Shown: piece by piece, positions 52,108-60,194 of the stretch
How the letters are laid out: every line of letters begins with the position of its first letter
Position numbering within the stretch: position 1 is the first letter of the stretch
From: Pseudothauera lacus
Lineage (GTDB): Bacteria; Pseudomonadota; Gammaproteobacteria; Burkholderiales; Rhodocyclaceae
Assembly: GCF_003034845.1 (NCBI RefSeq)
Contig: NZ_PZKC01000006.1
Location: 62,001-126,000 of the forward strand
DNA length: 64,000 nt
Direction of reading: 5' to 3'
Made by a program: the position numbers and the translations under genes
The notes under the pieces: generated by a model
Seen by the model: only the letters and a program-made list of their open reading frames with translations
Told to the model about the DNA's origin: nothing
Database searches by the model: none

Positions 52108-52878
52108 TCAGGGGGCGCGGTAGTTGCGCTCGTCCATCAGATCGACACCGCACTGCAGGTTCTCGACCCAGTCGATGAAGCGGTTGCACATCGCCTTGCC
52201 GACGAAGCGCGCGCCGTGCTGCGGCACGATCATTTCGATGTCGAGCGTGCGCACCATGCCCGCCCACAGCCGGAGGATCTTGTTCGACACCATGTAGCGG
52301 CGGTGGAAGCCCTCCATGAAGGGCAGATGGGCATCGAAATCCTTCACCGGCCGCGAGGCGACATCATGATCGACCAGCGAGGCGCCGAGATCGCCGGAGA
52401 AGAGGATGCGCGACACCGGATCGTAGAACTGGAAGTTGCCTTCCGAGTGCATGAAGTGCGCCGGCAGCGCCTTCAGCTTGCTGGCCCCCAGCGGAATCAG
52501 CATGCCCTCGTCGGGGATGCCGATGGTACGCGCGGAATAGTCGCGACCGGTGGTGAAGTGCGGCAGGAAGCGCGTCCACAGCTTGGAGATCAGCACCCGC
52601 GCATTGGTGGTCACCATCCACTTGTTGAGCGAGGCGATGATGTCCGGATCGGGATGGGAAGCCAGGATGTAGTCGAGGTTGCGCGACGGAAAGAAGCGCT
52701 GCATGCCCATCAGCAGTCCGTTGTAGGTCATGTTGCCGCCCGGATCGATGAGGGCGCCGTGGTCGCCGTCCACCACCAGGAACTGGTTGGACTGCACCGC
52801 GTGCTCGGCCTCTTCGTTCACGAGGTCGTAGAACGCCAGACAGACATGCTTGCCATCGTTGTAGAGTTCGACTGCCAT
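52108..52878 (-). CDS. metallo-beta-lactamase-fold diiron protein, ODP family
   Basis: A 256-residue protein of the MBL fold similar to the oxygen-binding diiron protein (ODP) and the diiron domain of flavodiiron proteins. The HPDPDIIAS loop replaces HxHxDH, as in ODP, and the other ligands lie in LPAHFMHSEGNF, LFSGDLGASLVD and MIVPQHGARF. No flavodoxin domain is attached. Such proteins sense oxygen or scavenge NO/oxygen. An FNR-like site lies upstream. Confidence 0.85.
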   Translation of the reverse strand: MAVELYNDGKHVCLAFYDLVNEEAEHAVQSNQFLVVDGDHGALIDPGGNMTYNGLLMGMQRFFPSRNLDYILASHPDPDIIASLNKWMVTTNARVLISKLWTRFLPHFTTGRDYSARTIGIPDEGMLIPLGASKLKALPAHFMHSEGNFQFYDPVSRILFSGDLGASLVDHDVASRPVKDFDAHLPFMEGFHRRYMVSNKILRLWAGMVRTLDIEMIVPQHGARFVGKAMCNRFIDWVENLQCGVDLMDERNYRAP

Positions 52879-52983
52879 TTTTTCCGGTCGCCAGATGTGT
52901 GGGAGATGCCGCTAGACGCAAGGGCTCAGGGGCGTAACTGTACCGGACTCGCCACAGGGCGATGTGGGTGATGCAGCACTTCC

Positions 52984-52997
52984 TTGACATCGATCAA
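52984..52997 (-). promoter_or_regulatory. FNR/Anr-like box upstream of the ODP-family gene
   Basis: ttgacatcgatcaa matches TTGAT-N4-ATCAA at nine of ten positions. It lies about 105 bases before the ODP-family start, a distance that allows a class II activated promoter. It is just inside the gap after the marR-type gene. Confidence 0.6.
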
Positions 52998-53014
52998 AAA
53001 AAGCGGAGCGCGGC

Positions 53015-53530
53015 TCACTCCGTGAATGGCAACGGCTGCATGCCGAAGCCCTCGTCCATGTCCTTGATCTTCAGCAGCAGGCCGTCGAGCTCACGCTGCA
53101 GGTCGGTCAGCGCCTCCTCGTCGAGATTGCGCAGCGCCTCGGGCAGCACGCCGCGCGCCGGCGACGGAGCGCGTCCGAGCAGTTCGGTGCCGTTCTCGGT
53201 AAGGTAGAGGCGCACCACACGCTGGTCGGCGCTGGTGCGTTCCTTGCGTATGTAGCCGGCGCTCTCCAGGCGATCGATCATGTTGGAGGCAGTGGACTGA
53301 TGCAGGGCCATGCGATTGGCCAGTTCGCCGACGCGCAGGCCAGGCACCTCGAGCAATTCCTGCATCGCCCACAACTGTGCCCCGGTGACCCCGCTCTGCC
53401 GCTCTATCCACTGCGAGTGGCGCTGCGCGGTGCGGATGATGACGCGAAAACGCTGCAGCACCGACAGCGGCGTGACCGCACGGGCCGATTCGTTGATGGA
53501 CTGCTGGGGGGCGGGCGCCTTCCTGGCCAT
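53015..53530 (-). CDS. MarR family transcriptional regulator
   Basis: A 171-residue winged-helix regulator. The recognition part LRVGELANRMALHQSTASNMIDRLE and wing KERTSADQRVVRLYLTENG (about 75-120) are clear. An N-terminal extension (about 1-20, MARKAPAPQQS) precedes the dimerisation helices. Divergent from the chloride channel gene, which is the most likely target; ligand unknown. The ATG at 53530 is chosen over upstream in-frame codons that would run into that promoter. Confidence 0.88.
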   Translation of the reverse strand: MARKAPAPQQSINESARAVTPLSVLQRFRVIIRTAQRHSQWIERQSGVTGAQLWAMQELLEVPGLRVGELANRMALHQSTASNMIDRLESAGYIRKERTSADQRVVRLYLTENGTELLGRAPSPARGVLPEALRNLDEEALTDLQRELDGLLLKIKDMDEGFGMQPLPFTE

Positions 53531-53720
53531 GAAACCGACACTCCGAAAATGCACTGGGATGAATGGACGCTCGGGCAGCAGCGCGGCCGCGCCGAAGGCA
53601 GAATATTGTAGTGCCAATGCTGCTGCGCAGCGCGCTTTCTGCAGCATGGATGTGGCCCTTTCACAACGCCCGCCATACGCACTGTTGTCGGCAATTGTAT
53701 TGGCAGCCGATAATCCCCCC

Positions 53721-55115
53721 ATGGAGCCGCCGCTGCCCCCCGAAACACCGTCCCCCCGCCCTGCGGGCGGTGACGCCCTGCGCCAGCTCGCCCGCGGCAG
53801 CCGGCGCTACGCCCTGCCGTGGATCTCGCTGCGGCGGTGGACCCTGCGCCTGAAGTTCGTCGGCGCGGCGCTCCTCGCCGGGCTGATCGCCATCCTCTTC
53901 GCCATTGGCGCCGAACTGGCCATCGGCGCCCACGCCGGATTGATGAGCGGCGCGCCGTGGCTGACCCTGATCATCGCCCCCGGCGGTTTCGCGCTGATGG
54001 CCTGGCTGGCACGCAGCTGGTTTCCCGGCGCCCAGGGCAGCGGCATCCCCCAGGCCATCGCAGCGATGCACTCCGAGGACAGCCGCGTACGCAAGCAGCT
54101 GCTGTCCTTCAAGCTCGCCATCGCCAAGGTCTTCCTCACCCTCGGCGGCCTGCTCTCCGGCGCCTCGATCGGCCGCGAAGGCCCGTCGGTGCAGATCGGC
54201 GCCTCGGTGATGAGCATGATCGCCGGCAAGAAGACCCGCCGCATCGCCTCCAGCCAGGATCTCATGGTCGCCGGCAGCGGTGCCGGCATCGCCGCCGCCT
54301 TCAACACCCCGCTCGGCGGCATCATGTTCGCCATCGAGGAAATGTGCCGCTACCGCGCCTTCAAGGCCAACAGCACCACGCTGATCGCGGTGATCTTTGC
54401 CGGTCTGATGTCGCTCGCCGTACTCGGCAACTACACCTACTTCGGCCGCACCCCGGCAGCCGTGGGCTGGCCCGACGGACTCTGGCCGGTGCTGCTGTGC
54501 GGGGCCATCGGCGGCCTGCTCGGTGGCGGTTTCTCGCGCCTGCTGATTGCCTCCAGCCGCGGCCTGCCCGGCCGGCTCGGCGAGCTGTCGCTGACTCGCC
54601 CGGTGGCCTTCGCCGCCCTCTGCGGCCTTGGCACCGCCCTCATTGGCCTCGCCACCGGCGGCCTCACCTACGGCACCGGCTACGCAGAATCGAAAGCCGC
54701 CCTGGAAGGCACCGCCAGCCTGCCGGTGTATTTCCTCCTCGCCAAGATGGCGGTGATCTGGCTCGCCTTCCTGTCGCGCATCCCCGGCGGCGTGTTCGCC
54801 CCGGCACTGGCCGTGGGCGCCGGGCTGGGCACCAACATCGCCCTGCTGCTGCCCTCCGACCACGGCTCGGCGATCCTCGTACTGGGCATGGTGGGCTTCC
54901 TCGCCGGCATGACGCAGACCCCGATCACCTCCTTCGTGATCGTCATGGAGATGACCGCCAACCACCAGATGCTCCTGCCACTGATGGCCACCGCGGTGAT
55001 CGCCCATGCCTTCTCGCGCACGGTCGCTCCGCAGCCCTTGTACCATGCGCTGGCCTGGCCTACCCTGCGCAAGGCCGAGGCCGAAGCCAACAAGCGCACC
55101 GACACGCCCGGCTGA
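53721..55115 (+). CDS. CLC-family chloride channel/antiporter
   Basis: A 464-residue membrane protein of the CLC family with about twelve or more helices. The selectivity sequences are GSGIPQ, GREGPSVQIG (the external gating glutamate) and GGVFAPALAVG, and the internal glutamate is kept in FAIEEMC, so it is more likely a 2Cl-/H+ antiporter than a channel. There is no C-terminal CBS pair. Divergent from marR with 190 bases between. Confidence 0.92.
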   Translation: MEPPLPPETPSPRPAGGDALRQLARGSRRYALPWISLRRWTLRLKFVGAALLAGLIAILFAIGAELAIGAHAGLMSGAPWLTLIIAPGGFALMAWLARSWFPGAQGSGIPQAIAAMHSEDSRVRKQLLSFKLAIAKVFLTLGGLLSGASIGREGPSVQIGASVMSMIAGKKTRRIASSQDLMVAGSGAGIAAAFNTPLGGIMFAIEEMCRYRAFKANSTTLIAVIFAGLMSLAVLGNYTYFGRTPAAVGWPDGLWPVLLCGAIGGLLGGGFSRLLIASSRGLPGRLGELSLTRPVAFAALCGLGTALIGLATGGLTYGTGYAESKAALEGTASLPVYFLLAKMAVIWLAFLSRIPGGVFAPALAVGAGLGTNIALLLPSDHGSAILVLGMVGFLAGMTQTPITSFVIVMEMTANHQMLLPLMATAVIAHAFSRTVAPQPLYHALAWPTLRKAEAEANKRTDTPG

Positions 55116-55164
55116 GTGTACGCCGCAGCTGCTACCGCCTCCACCTCCTCCGCCCGGAACCGTC

Positions 55165-56778
55165 GTGACCAGAATCACCACCTACAAGGACAAGAAGCTG
55201 CTCATCATCGACGACATGCCGGAGATGCGCAGTGCCCTGCGCAGCCAGGCAAGCTCGATCGGCTTCGAGCAGATCAGCGTCTGCGGCAACGTCCGCGACG
55301 CCCTCGACACCCTGCGCGGCGGCCGCTTCGACGTCATCCTGTGCGACTACAACCTCGGTCCCGGCACCGACGGCCAGCAGTTGCTCGAACATCTGCGCGC
55401 ACGCCGGCTGATCAGCCGCGGCACGCTGTACATCATGGTCACCGCAGAGAAGAACTACGACAGCGTGATCACCGCGGCCGAATGCCTGCCCGACGACTAC
55501 CTGCTCAAACCGTTCACCGCCGAGACCTTCCGCCAGCGCCTCGAACGCCTGCTCGAGCGCAAGCGCCGCCTCGCCCGCGTCGACGCCCTGCAGGACGCCG
55601 AGCGCTGGGCCGAGGTGGTCAGCGCCTGTGACGAGATCATCGCCGCACGCGACCGCTATCTGGTCGATGCGATGCGCATCAAGGGCAATGCGCTGTTCAT
55701 GGACGGACGCTACGCCGAGGCCGAGGCCTTCTACCGTGAAGCCATCGCCATGCGGCCGATGCCGTGGGCGCGCCTGGGCCTTGCGCGCGCCCAGCGCCAG
55801 CTTGGCAACAACGCCGCACGCGCGACCCTGGAAACGCTGATCGCCGAATCTCCGCAGCTGATGGCGGCCTACGACCTGCTCGGCCACGTACACGCGGACG
55901 AGGGCAATACCGAGGCGGCGCTGCGCGTGCTCGACAGCGCCGCGGCGCGCTCGCCGCGCTCGCTCAACCGCCTGCGGGCGATCGCCAGTGTGGCCGAGGA
56001 AGCCGGCGACTATGCGCGCGTGCAGGACAGTCTCGACAAGGTGGTCAGACAGACCCGCCACACCCCGCTGCGCGACCCCGGCGACTACGCCCGCCTGGGC
56101 AAGGCGCTGACCGTCACCGACCAGGCCGACAAGGCCCTCGAACTGGTCGATGACGCCCGCAGCACCTTCCGCGAGGACGGCGGCGGCCCCGCACTCGCCG
56201 CCATCGAGGCGCTTGCCCACCAGCGCATGGGCGCACCCGACAAGGCTGCCGCGGCGCTGCAGCGCGCCCTCGACGGCGACCTCGGCAAGCTCAGTCCCGA
56301 GGCCCTGCTCACCGTTGCCAATGCCTGCCTGGCCAGCGGCGACAGCGCGCGCGGCGAGGAGCTGCTCAAGCGCGCGGTGCAGACCAACCCGGAAGCCAAG
56401 GCCGTGCAATTGCAGGTCACCCGCATCATGAGCGAGCACGGCATTGCCGACCACGCCGAGAAGCTGGTCAGCGACAGCGTGCAGGAGGTCGTCCAGCTCA
56501 ACAACGACGCCGTGCGTCTGGGCAAGGAGGGGCGCATCGGCGAAGCCGCGGCCATGCTCACCGCCGCCGCTGACCGCTTGCCCGGCAACCTGCAGATCGT
56601 TGCCAACGCCGCCTACGCCTTGCTGGTGGACATGCTCGCCAGCGGCAGCGACGCCACCCGCCTGGAGAACGCCCGCCGTTTCCGCGAGCATCTGCGCAAG
56701 GAATCCCCCGGCCACCGCAAGCTCGCCGACATCGACGCACTGTGGGCGCGCCTGCAGCCGGAGGAAGGCGGCGGATGA
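55165..56778 (+). CDS. response regulator with receiver and TPR repeats
   Basis: A 537-residue protein starting at GTG 55165, directly before KKLLIIDDMPEMR. The receiver (about 8-130) has the phospho-acceptor Asp in VILCDYNLGPG, the switch Thr in IMVTAEKN and Lys in LLKPFTAE. The remaining 400 residues are tetratricopeptide-like helical repeats, with no DNA-binding or enzyme domain, so output is through protein contact. It overlaps the histidine kinase gene by ATGA. Confidence 0.85.
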   Translation: MTRITTYKDKKLLIIDDMPEMRSALRSQASSIGFEQISVCGNVRDALDTLRGGRFDVILCDYNLGPGTDGQQLLEHLRARRLISRGTLYIMVTAEKNYDSVITAAECLPDDYLLKPFTAETFRQRLERLLERKRRLARVDALQDAERWAEVVSACDEIIAARDRYLVDAMRIKGNALFMDGRYAEAEAFYREAIAMRPMPWARLGLARAQRQLGNNAARATLETLIAESPQLMAAYDLLGHVHADEGNTEAALRVLDSAAARSPRSLNRLRAIASVAEEAGDYARVQDSLDKVVRQTRHTPLRDPGDYARLGKALTVTDQADKALELVDDARSTFREDGGGPALAAIEALAHQRMGAPDKAAAALQRALDGDLGKLSPEALLTVANACLASGDSARGEELLKRAVQTNPEAKAVQLQVTRIMSEHGIADHAEKLVSDSVQEVVQLNNDAVRLGKEGRIGEAAAMLTAAADRLPGNLQIVANAAYALLVDMLASGSDATRLENARRFREHLRKESPGHRKLADIDALWARLQPEEGGG

Positions 56779-57401
56779 GCTTCGCCGATTACGCCGCACT
56801 GACCATCCATGAGGTCAAGAACCGCCTCGCTGCCCTCGCCGCCCGCGCCGACAGCCGCGGCGACCGCGACACCGTGCGCGAGGCGCTCGCCGCCGCCCAC
56901 GCCCTGACCGCCCTGCTGGCCTGTTACAAGGCCGAGAATGGCTGGCTGGGCGTGGACATCGGCGCCCATGTGCCGGCTGAAATGGTCGCCGAACTGGTTG
57001 GCGAACTGGCCGGCAGCGCAGAGCCCGGCGGCGGCGTCGAAGTGGTGGCGGCAGCCGATGCGCCGGACAGCGTCTTCTTCTACGACGACGCCCTTGTCCG
57101 CCTGGTGCTTGGCACCGCCATCCACAACGCCCGCCGCAGTGCGGCGCAGCGCGTCGTCGTCGGCGCCAGCGCCGATGAGCGCTGGCTGAAATTCACCGTC
57201 AGCGACGACGGCCCCGGCTATCCGGCCGAACTCCTCGACGCCCCTGTCCTCGAACCGGGCAGCGTCAGCGACCATGGCACCGGCCTCGGCCTCACACTCG
57301 CCCGCCAGGTCGCCGCCCTCCACGACCACGGCGGCCGCCATGGCGGCGTGGTGCTGGAGAATCGCAACGGCGCGCACTTCACCTTGCGGCTGCCGCGCTG
57401 A
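56775..57401 (+). CDS. minimal histidine kinase without sensor domain
   Basis: A 208-residue kinase with only a dimerisation helix pair (His12 in LTIHEVKNRLAAL, an H-E-x-K-N phosphorylation motif) and an ATPase domain. The N-box is GTAIHNARRSA, the G1 box VSDDGPGYP and the G2 box HGTGLGLTLARQV. There is no membrane segment or PAS/GAF sensor, so the signal must arrive through a partner, probably the TPR regulator it overlaps. Confidence 0.85.
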   Translation: MSFADYAALTIHEVKNRLAALAARADSRGDRDTVREALAAAHALTALLACYKAENGWLGVDIGAHVPAEMVAELVGELAGSAEPGGGVEVVAAADAPDSVFFYDDALVRLVLGTAIHNARRSAAQRVVVGASADERWLKFTVSDDGPGYPAELLDAPVLEPGSVSDHGTGLGLTLARQVAALHDHGGRHGGVVLENRNGAHFTLRLPR

Positions 57402-57469
57402 GTCATCCTGCAGGGCGGTTTCGCGTGCACAGAAGGTCGCCATGACCGCACCGCCTCGCATGCCGCACC

Positions 57470-58018
57470 TCATGCACCTGGAGCACACCCGTCCTTCAGC
57501 AAGGCGGCCAGCGCTCCCGCGTGCGCCTCTTCCGCCGCAAGGATGGACTCCAGCAAACGCCGCGTACCGGGGTCCTGATCGCCGATGTACTGGATGAAGT
57601 CGCGATGGCTGTCGATCGCGATCCGTTCGGCAACCAGATTCTCGGTGATCATCTCTGCAAGCGTCGCCCCCTCCACATACTCGGCTTGGCTGCGCCGGAC
57701 CAGGTTGTCCGGCGAAAAATCCGGCTCACCGCCCAACTGCACCATGCGGGCCGCCAAGTGGTCGGCATGGGCCAGTCCCTCATTCGAATGCACCAGAAAC
57801 TCCGCAGCCACCGCTGGCGAGAATACGCCGCGCGCGGTGAAATGGTGACGCCGATAGCGCAGCACACCTACCAACTCGGTAGCGAGCGCATCATTGAGGC
57901 GCTTCAGCACGGTTGTGAGATGGGCGCTGTAGCGCGAGGTCACCGCCCCCTGCGCGGCGTTCTGGCGGGCACGCACACGCATGCCATACACATCAGCTTG
58001 AATCTCTGGCGTCTTCAT
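57470..58018 (-). CDS. bacterioferritin/Dps-like ferritin-fold protein
   Basis: A 182-residue four-helix ferritin-like protein. Diiron ligands are visible as ATELVGVLRYRRHHF (Glu and His), SNEGLAHADHLAARM and later LVAERIAIDSHRDFIQYIG and AAEEAHAGALAALL. I chose ATG 58018 because GGAGG lies seven bases upstream; starts at 58051 or 58078 lack such a site. It probably stores or detoxifies iron/peroxide in stress. It begins the stress-gene cluster. Confidence 0.85.
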   Translation of the reverse strand: MKTPEIQADVYGMRVRARQNAAQGAVTSRYSAHLTTVLKRLNDALATELVGVLRYRRHHFTARGVFSPAVAAEFLVHSNEGLAHADHLAARMVQLGGEPDFSPDNLVRRSQAEYVEGATLAEMITENLVAERIAIDSHRDFIQYIGDQDPGTRRLLESILAAEEAHAGALAALLKDGCAPGA

Positions 58019-58337
58019 CTGCTCCTCCGCGCTCACCTGCTGTTTCGTCATCGTGCGGGGCAAGCGGACATCCTGCACGCCGATCCCATGCGCCTCTCAG
58101 TTGCGACCTTCGCGACTGAGATCCGGGCCTCACCATCATGCGGCATTCAGCACCGCCTGCTGTTGGCCACACTGCGTCCGAGGGGTCACTCCGCCTCACT
58201 GCGGCGACGCGAACACCGGTTCGAAGGCTCGGCTACGTGCGACCGCGCACAGAGTGCCAAAGGGGCGGCGACTAGACTTGCCTTGCCGGACCGCGCCGAC
58301 GCGCCGCGGTCACTCCACCCACGCAAGGGACGCCATC
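58019..58337. other. intergenic region of 319 bases with a candidate promoter
   Basis: Divergent spacer between the ferritin-like gene and the 24-residue peptide gene. The only feature I support is the ctagactt element at 58272-58279, listed separately. No open reading frame with a ribosome site is seen. Confidence 0.55.
58272..58279 (+). promoter_or_regulatory. RpoS-like -10 element before the 24-residue peptide gene
   Basis: ctagactt resembles the sigma-S extended -10 (CTATACTT) with one change. It lies about 59 bases before the peptide start. Similar elements occur before the CsbD and the Lys-rich genes. Confidence 0.4.
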
Positions 58338-58412
58338 ATGAACAACATCATCTATCTCGTTGGTCTCGTGGTCATCGTACTGTTCATTCTGGGGTTCTTC
58401 GGACTGCGCTGA
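58338..58412 (+). CDS. 24-residue membrane peptide
   Basis: ATG at 58338 with an AAGGGA ribosome site about nine bases upstream begins MNNIIYLVGLVVIVLFILGF, followed by FGLR and TGA at 58410-58412. Apart from the ends, the peptide is one hydrophobic helix, long enough to cross a membrane once. No family name is assigned with certainty. It belongs to the small stress-gene cluster; function unknown. Confidence 0.7.
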   Translation: MNNIIYLVGLVVIVLFILGFFGLR

Positions 58413-58501
58413 GGAGTCCTTGCCGAGCATTCGATGCTGTCCTGAAGCCCGCGCTCTGCGGCGGTGCTTCTGGGACACCGCAGTGTCTTCGCAGCATGGC
58501 T

Positions 58502-58654
58502 TCATATTTTGCCGAGCAGAACCAGAATCAGCAGAACGACCAGGATGAGCCCGATGCCACCGGTCGGCCCGTAACCCCAAGAGCGGCTGTGAGGCCATGC
58601 CGGAAGGGCGCCGATCAGCAGCAGAATCAGGATGACAAGCAAAATCGTGCCCAT
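58502..58654 (-). CDS. DUF3309 family small membrane protein
   Basis: A 50-residue protein made of two hydrophobic helices (MGTILLVILILLLIGALP and GIGLILVVLLILVLLGKI) joined by the conserved loop AWPHSRSWGYGPTG. This is the DUF3309 pattern. Function is unknown; homologues are common among general stress genes. The gene is convergent with the 24-residue peptide gene and has no long N-terminal extension, since the ATG at 58654 begins the conserved core. Confidence 0.85.
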   Translation of the reverse strand: MGTILLVILILLLIGALPAWPHSRSWGYGPTGGIGLILVVLLILVLLGKI

Positions 58655-59059
58655 GGCAGTGCTCCCGAAAGAGTGAGTTGGCGTTCGAACCGGGCCTGTC
58701 GAAACCCGTTCGCGGGCACCGGCAACAACCGCCCTCCGGCAAGCCTCTCCTGAGCAAAGCAAAGGGACGCAACCCGAAAGGCATTTGATCGGCGCCTTGA
58801 CAATGGGCTGAGCGTAAGACATCCCGGCTTCGGCCCACATCGTTCAAACGATCGGGACGAATGCTACGCGATCCACATGCGACGTCTGTTCGCCATCGCA
58901 CAGAGCGCATCGCCAGCCCTTCCGGTCCGACAGGAGCGGCAAATCAATGTGCTCCAGCGCACGGAATCGCCGCCAGCGCCGGTCTAGAGTCGGCGTTGAT
59001 GAGCCTGGCATGCTGCATCTTGGCCCATCGACAGTCCACTTTCACTCAGGAGAAGGGTC
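58655..59059. other. intergenic region of 405 bases
   Basis: Divergent spacer between the DUF3309 and CsbD genes. A ctagagt element (58984-58990) may be the CsbD -10. An open frame from 58861 that reads into the CsbD gene has no ribosome site and is not supported. Nothing else is recognised. Confidence 0.55.
58984..58990 (+). promoter_or_regulatory. RpoS-like -10 element before the CsbD gene
   Basis: ctagagt lies 70 bases before the CsbD start and shares CTAGA with the elements at 58272 and, less exactly, 59816. Confidence 0.35.
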
Positions 59060-59239
59060 ATGAACAAGGATCAGGTGGCAGGACGCGCTGACAAGGTCAA
59101 GGGCAAGATCAAGGAGGTCACCGGCAAAGTCGTCGGCAACAAGGAACTGGAAGCGGAAGGGAGGACCCAGAGCACCGCCGGCAAGGTCCGCGCCGGCTAC
59201 GGCGACCTGAAGGAAGACATCAAGAAAGCGGCCGAATAA
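59060..59239 (+). CDS. CsbD family stress protein
   Basis: A 59-residue charged protein, MNKDQVAGRADKVKGKIKE followed by VTGKVVGNKELEAEG and a helical end. This is the CsbD/YjbJ pattern: hydrophilic, repeated GK steps, low complexity. The ATG is at 59060, after a strong AGGAGAAGGG site. Members are abundant in general stress and often RpoS- or SigB-dependent; molecular role unknown. Confidence 0.92.
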   Translation: MNKDQVAGRADKVKGKIKEVTGKVVGNKELEAEGRTQSTAGKVRAGYGDLKEDIKKAAE

Positions 59240-59340
59240 GCCCCCCGGCGGATCTGCATCTCATCGATGCGGGTCCGTCCATCTGCGGCGTCCAGAATCA
59301 TTCGGCGCTGCCGTCTTCTTTCCATCCGGAGTTCAAAGAC

Positions 59341-59652
59341 ATGGATCACTATCGCAACTACCTCACCGCCATCCTGCTCGCCTTCGCAATGGTGACCGTC
59401 GGCTGCGCCGCACCCGACAAGCAACAGACCGCGGGCGAGTACATCGACGACACGGTGATTACCACACGGGTCAAGGCCGCAATCTTCGACGACGCCGAAT
59501 TGCGCGTAAACGAGATCAAGGTCAAGACCTTCGACGGCGTGGTGCAGCTGAGCGGCTTCGTCAGCTCACGGGCCAACATCGACCGGGCTGTGCAGCTGAC
59601 ACGCTCCATCTCGGGCGTCAAGTCGGTCAGAAGCAACATGATCGTCAAGTAA
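59341..59652 (+). CDS. BON domain lipoprotein, OsmY-like
   Basis: A 103-residue predicted lipoprotein. The type II signal ends TVGCAAP (Cys22). The mature protein is a single BON domain with DDTVITTRVKAAIFDD, VKTFDGVVQLSGFVSS and SISGVKSVRSNMIVK. BON domains bind membranes or phospholipid and are common in osmotic stress proteins. It lies 100 bases after the CsbD gene and is followed by a very strong hairpin. Confidence 0.9.
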   Translation: MDHYRNYLTAILLAFAMVTVGCAAPDKQQTAGEYIDDTVITTRVKAAIFDDAELRVNEIKVKTFDGVVQLSGFVSSRANIDRAVQLTRSISGVKSVRSNMIVK

Positions 59653-59696
59653 GCGCATGGGTGCGCCCGCCGCATGCGCCGGGCGCACCCATGCGC
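59653..59696 (+). terminator. 17-base-pair hairpin after the BON gene
   Basis: Immediately after the TAA stop, gcgcatgggtgcgcccg (59653-59669) pairs perfectly with 59680-59696 around a 10-base loop. No T run follows, but the stem is long and GC-rich enough to stop or protect the transcript. Confidence 0.65.
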
Positions 59697-59815
59697 TCAG
59701 GATTCCACTCACCTGCTCAGGCCGCTTGAGCTGCATCGAGGGCGGATGAGGCCCACGCGCCACCTTGACGGCCCCGGCTCTGTGCGCTGACGTACATTCA
59801 GCCGTTGCACGGCGC

Positions 59816-59824
59816 CTTAGACTT
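59816..59824 (+). promoter_or_regulatory. RpoS-like -10 element before the Lys-rich peptide gene
   Basis: cttagactt lies about 40 bases before the start of the Lys-rich small gene and resembles the ctagactt at 58272. Confidence 0.35.
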
Positions 59825-59862
59825 TGTGTTGGCGCCGGCCTTCGGTCGGAACATTGAGGACG

Positions 59863-59997
59863 ATGATCATGGGCAAGAGTCACGACAGCCATCGTGAGGG
59901 CAAGAAGCCGGCCCTGAAGACAGCGAAAGAAAAGAAGAAGGACAAGCAGGCCAGGAAGGAAGAGGCCAATCCGGCCAAACCGTTCCTGAAAGAGTGA
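59863..59997 (+). CDS. small lysine-rich cytoplasmic protein
   Basis: A 44-residue peptide reading MIMGKSHDSHREGKKPALK, then a run of Lys, Glu and Ala and the end PAKPFLKE; TGA at 59995-59997. ttgagga lies just upstream; a second ATG at 59869 would shorten it by two residues. Similar Lys-rich small proteins occur in many betaproteobacteria, with unknown function. Its place in the stress cluster suggests a protective or nucleic-acid-binding role, by inference only. Confidence 0.6.
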   Translation: MIMGKSHDSHREGKKPALKTAKEKKKDKQARKEEANPAKPFLKE

Positions 59998-60194
59998 AAG
60001 CTATTGCCATACTTGACCAACCACCAATGCAGCCTCAAGCCCATGCCGCGGCGCCTTGAAGCAGCGGCCTCCTTCCGGGCTGCGCCGCTCGAAGAACCGG
60101 CAAAGCACCGCGACAAGCACAGGGCCAGGGCGGGCTGGATGGCGAGCGGGCGCTCCCCGGCACCTTCCGCAGGCCCATCCTTCAATCATGGCGT

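Noticed and set aside
58861-59091. Open frame reading into the CsbD gene
   Set aside because: No ribosome site, no family pattern, and it overlaps a strongly supported small gene in another frame.
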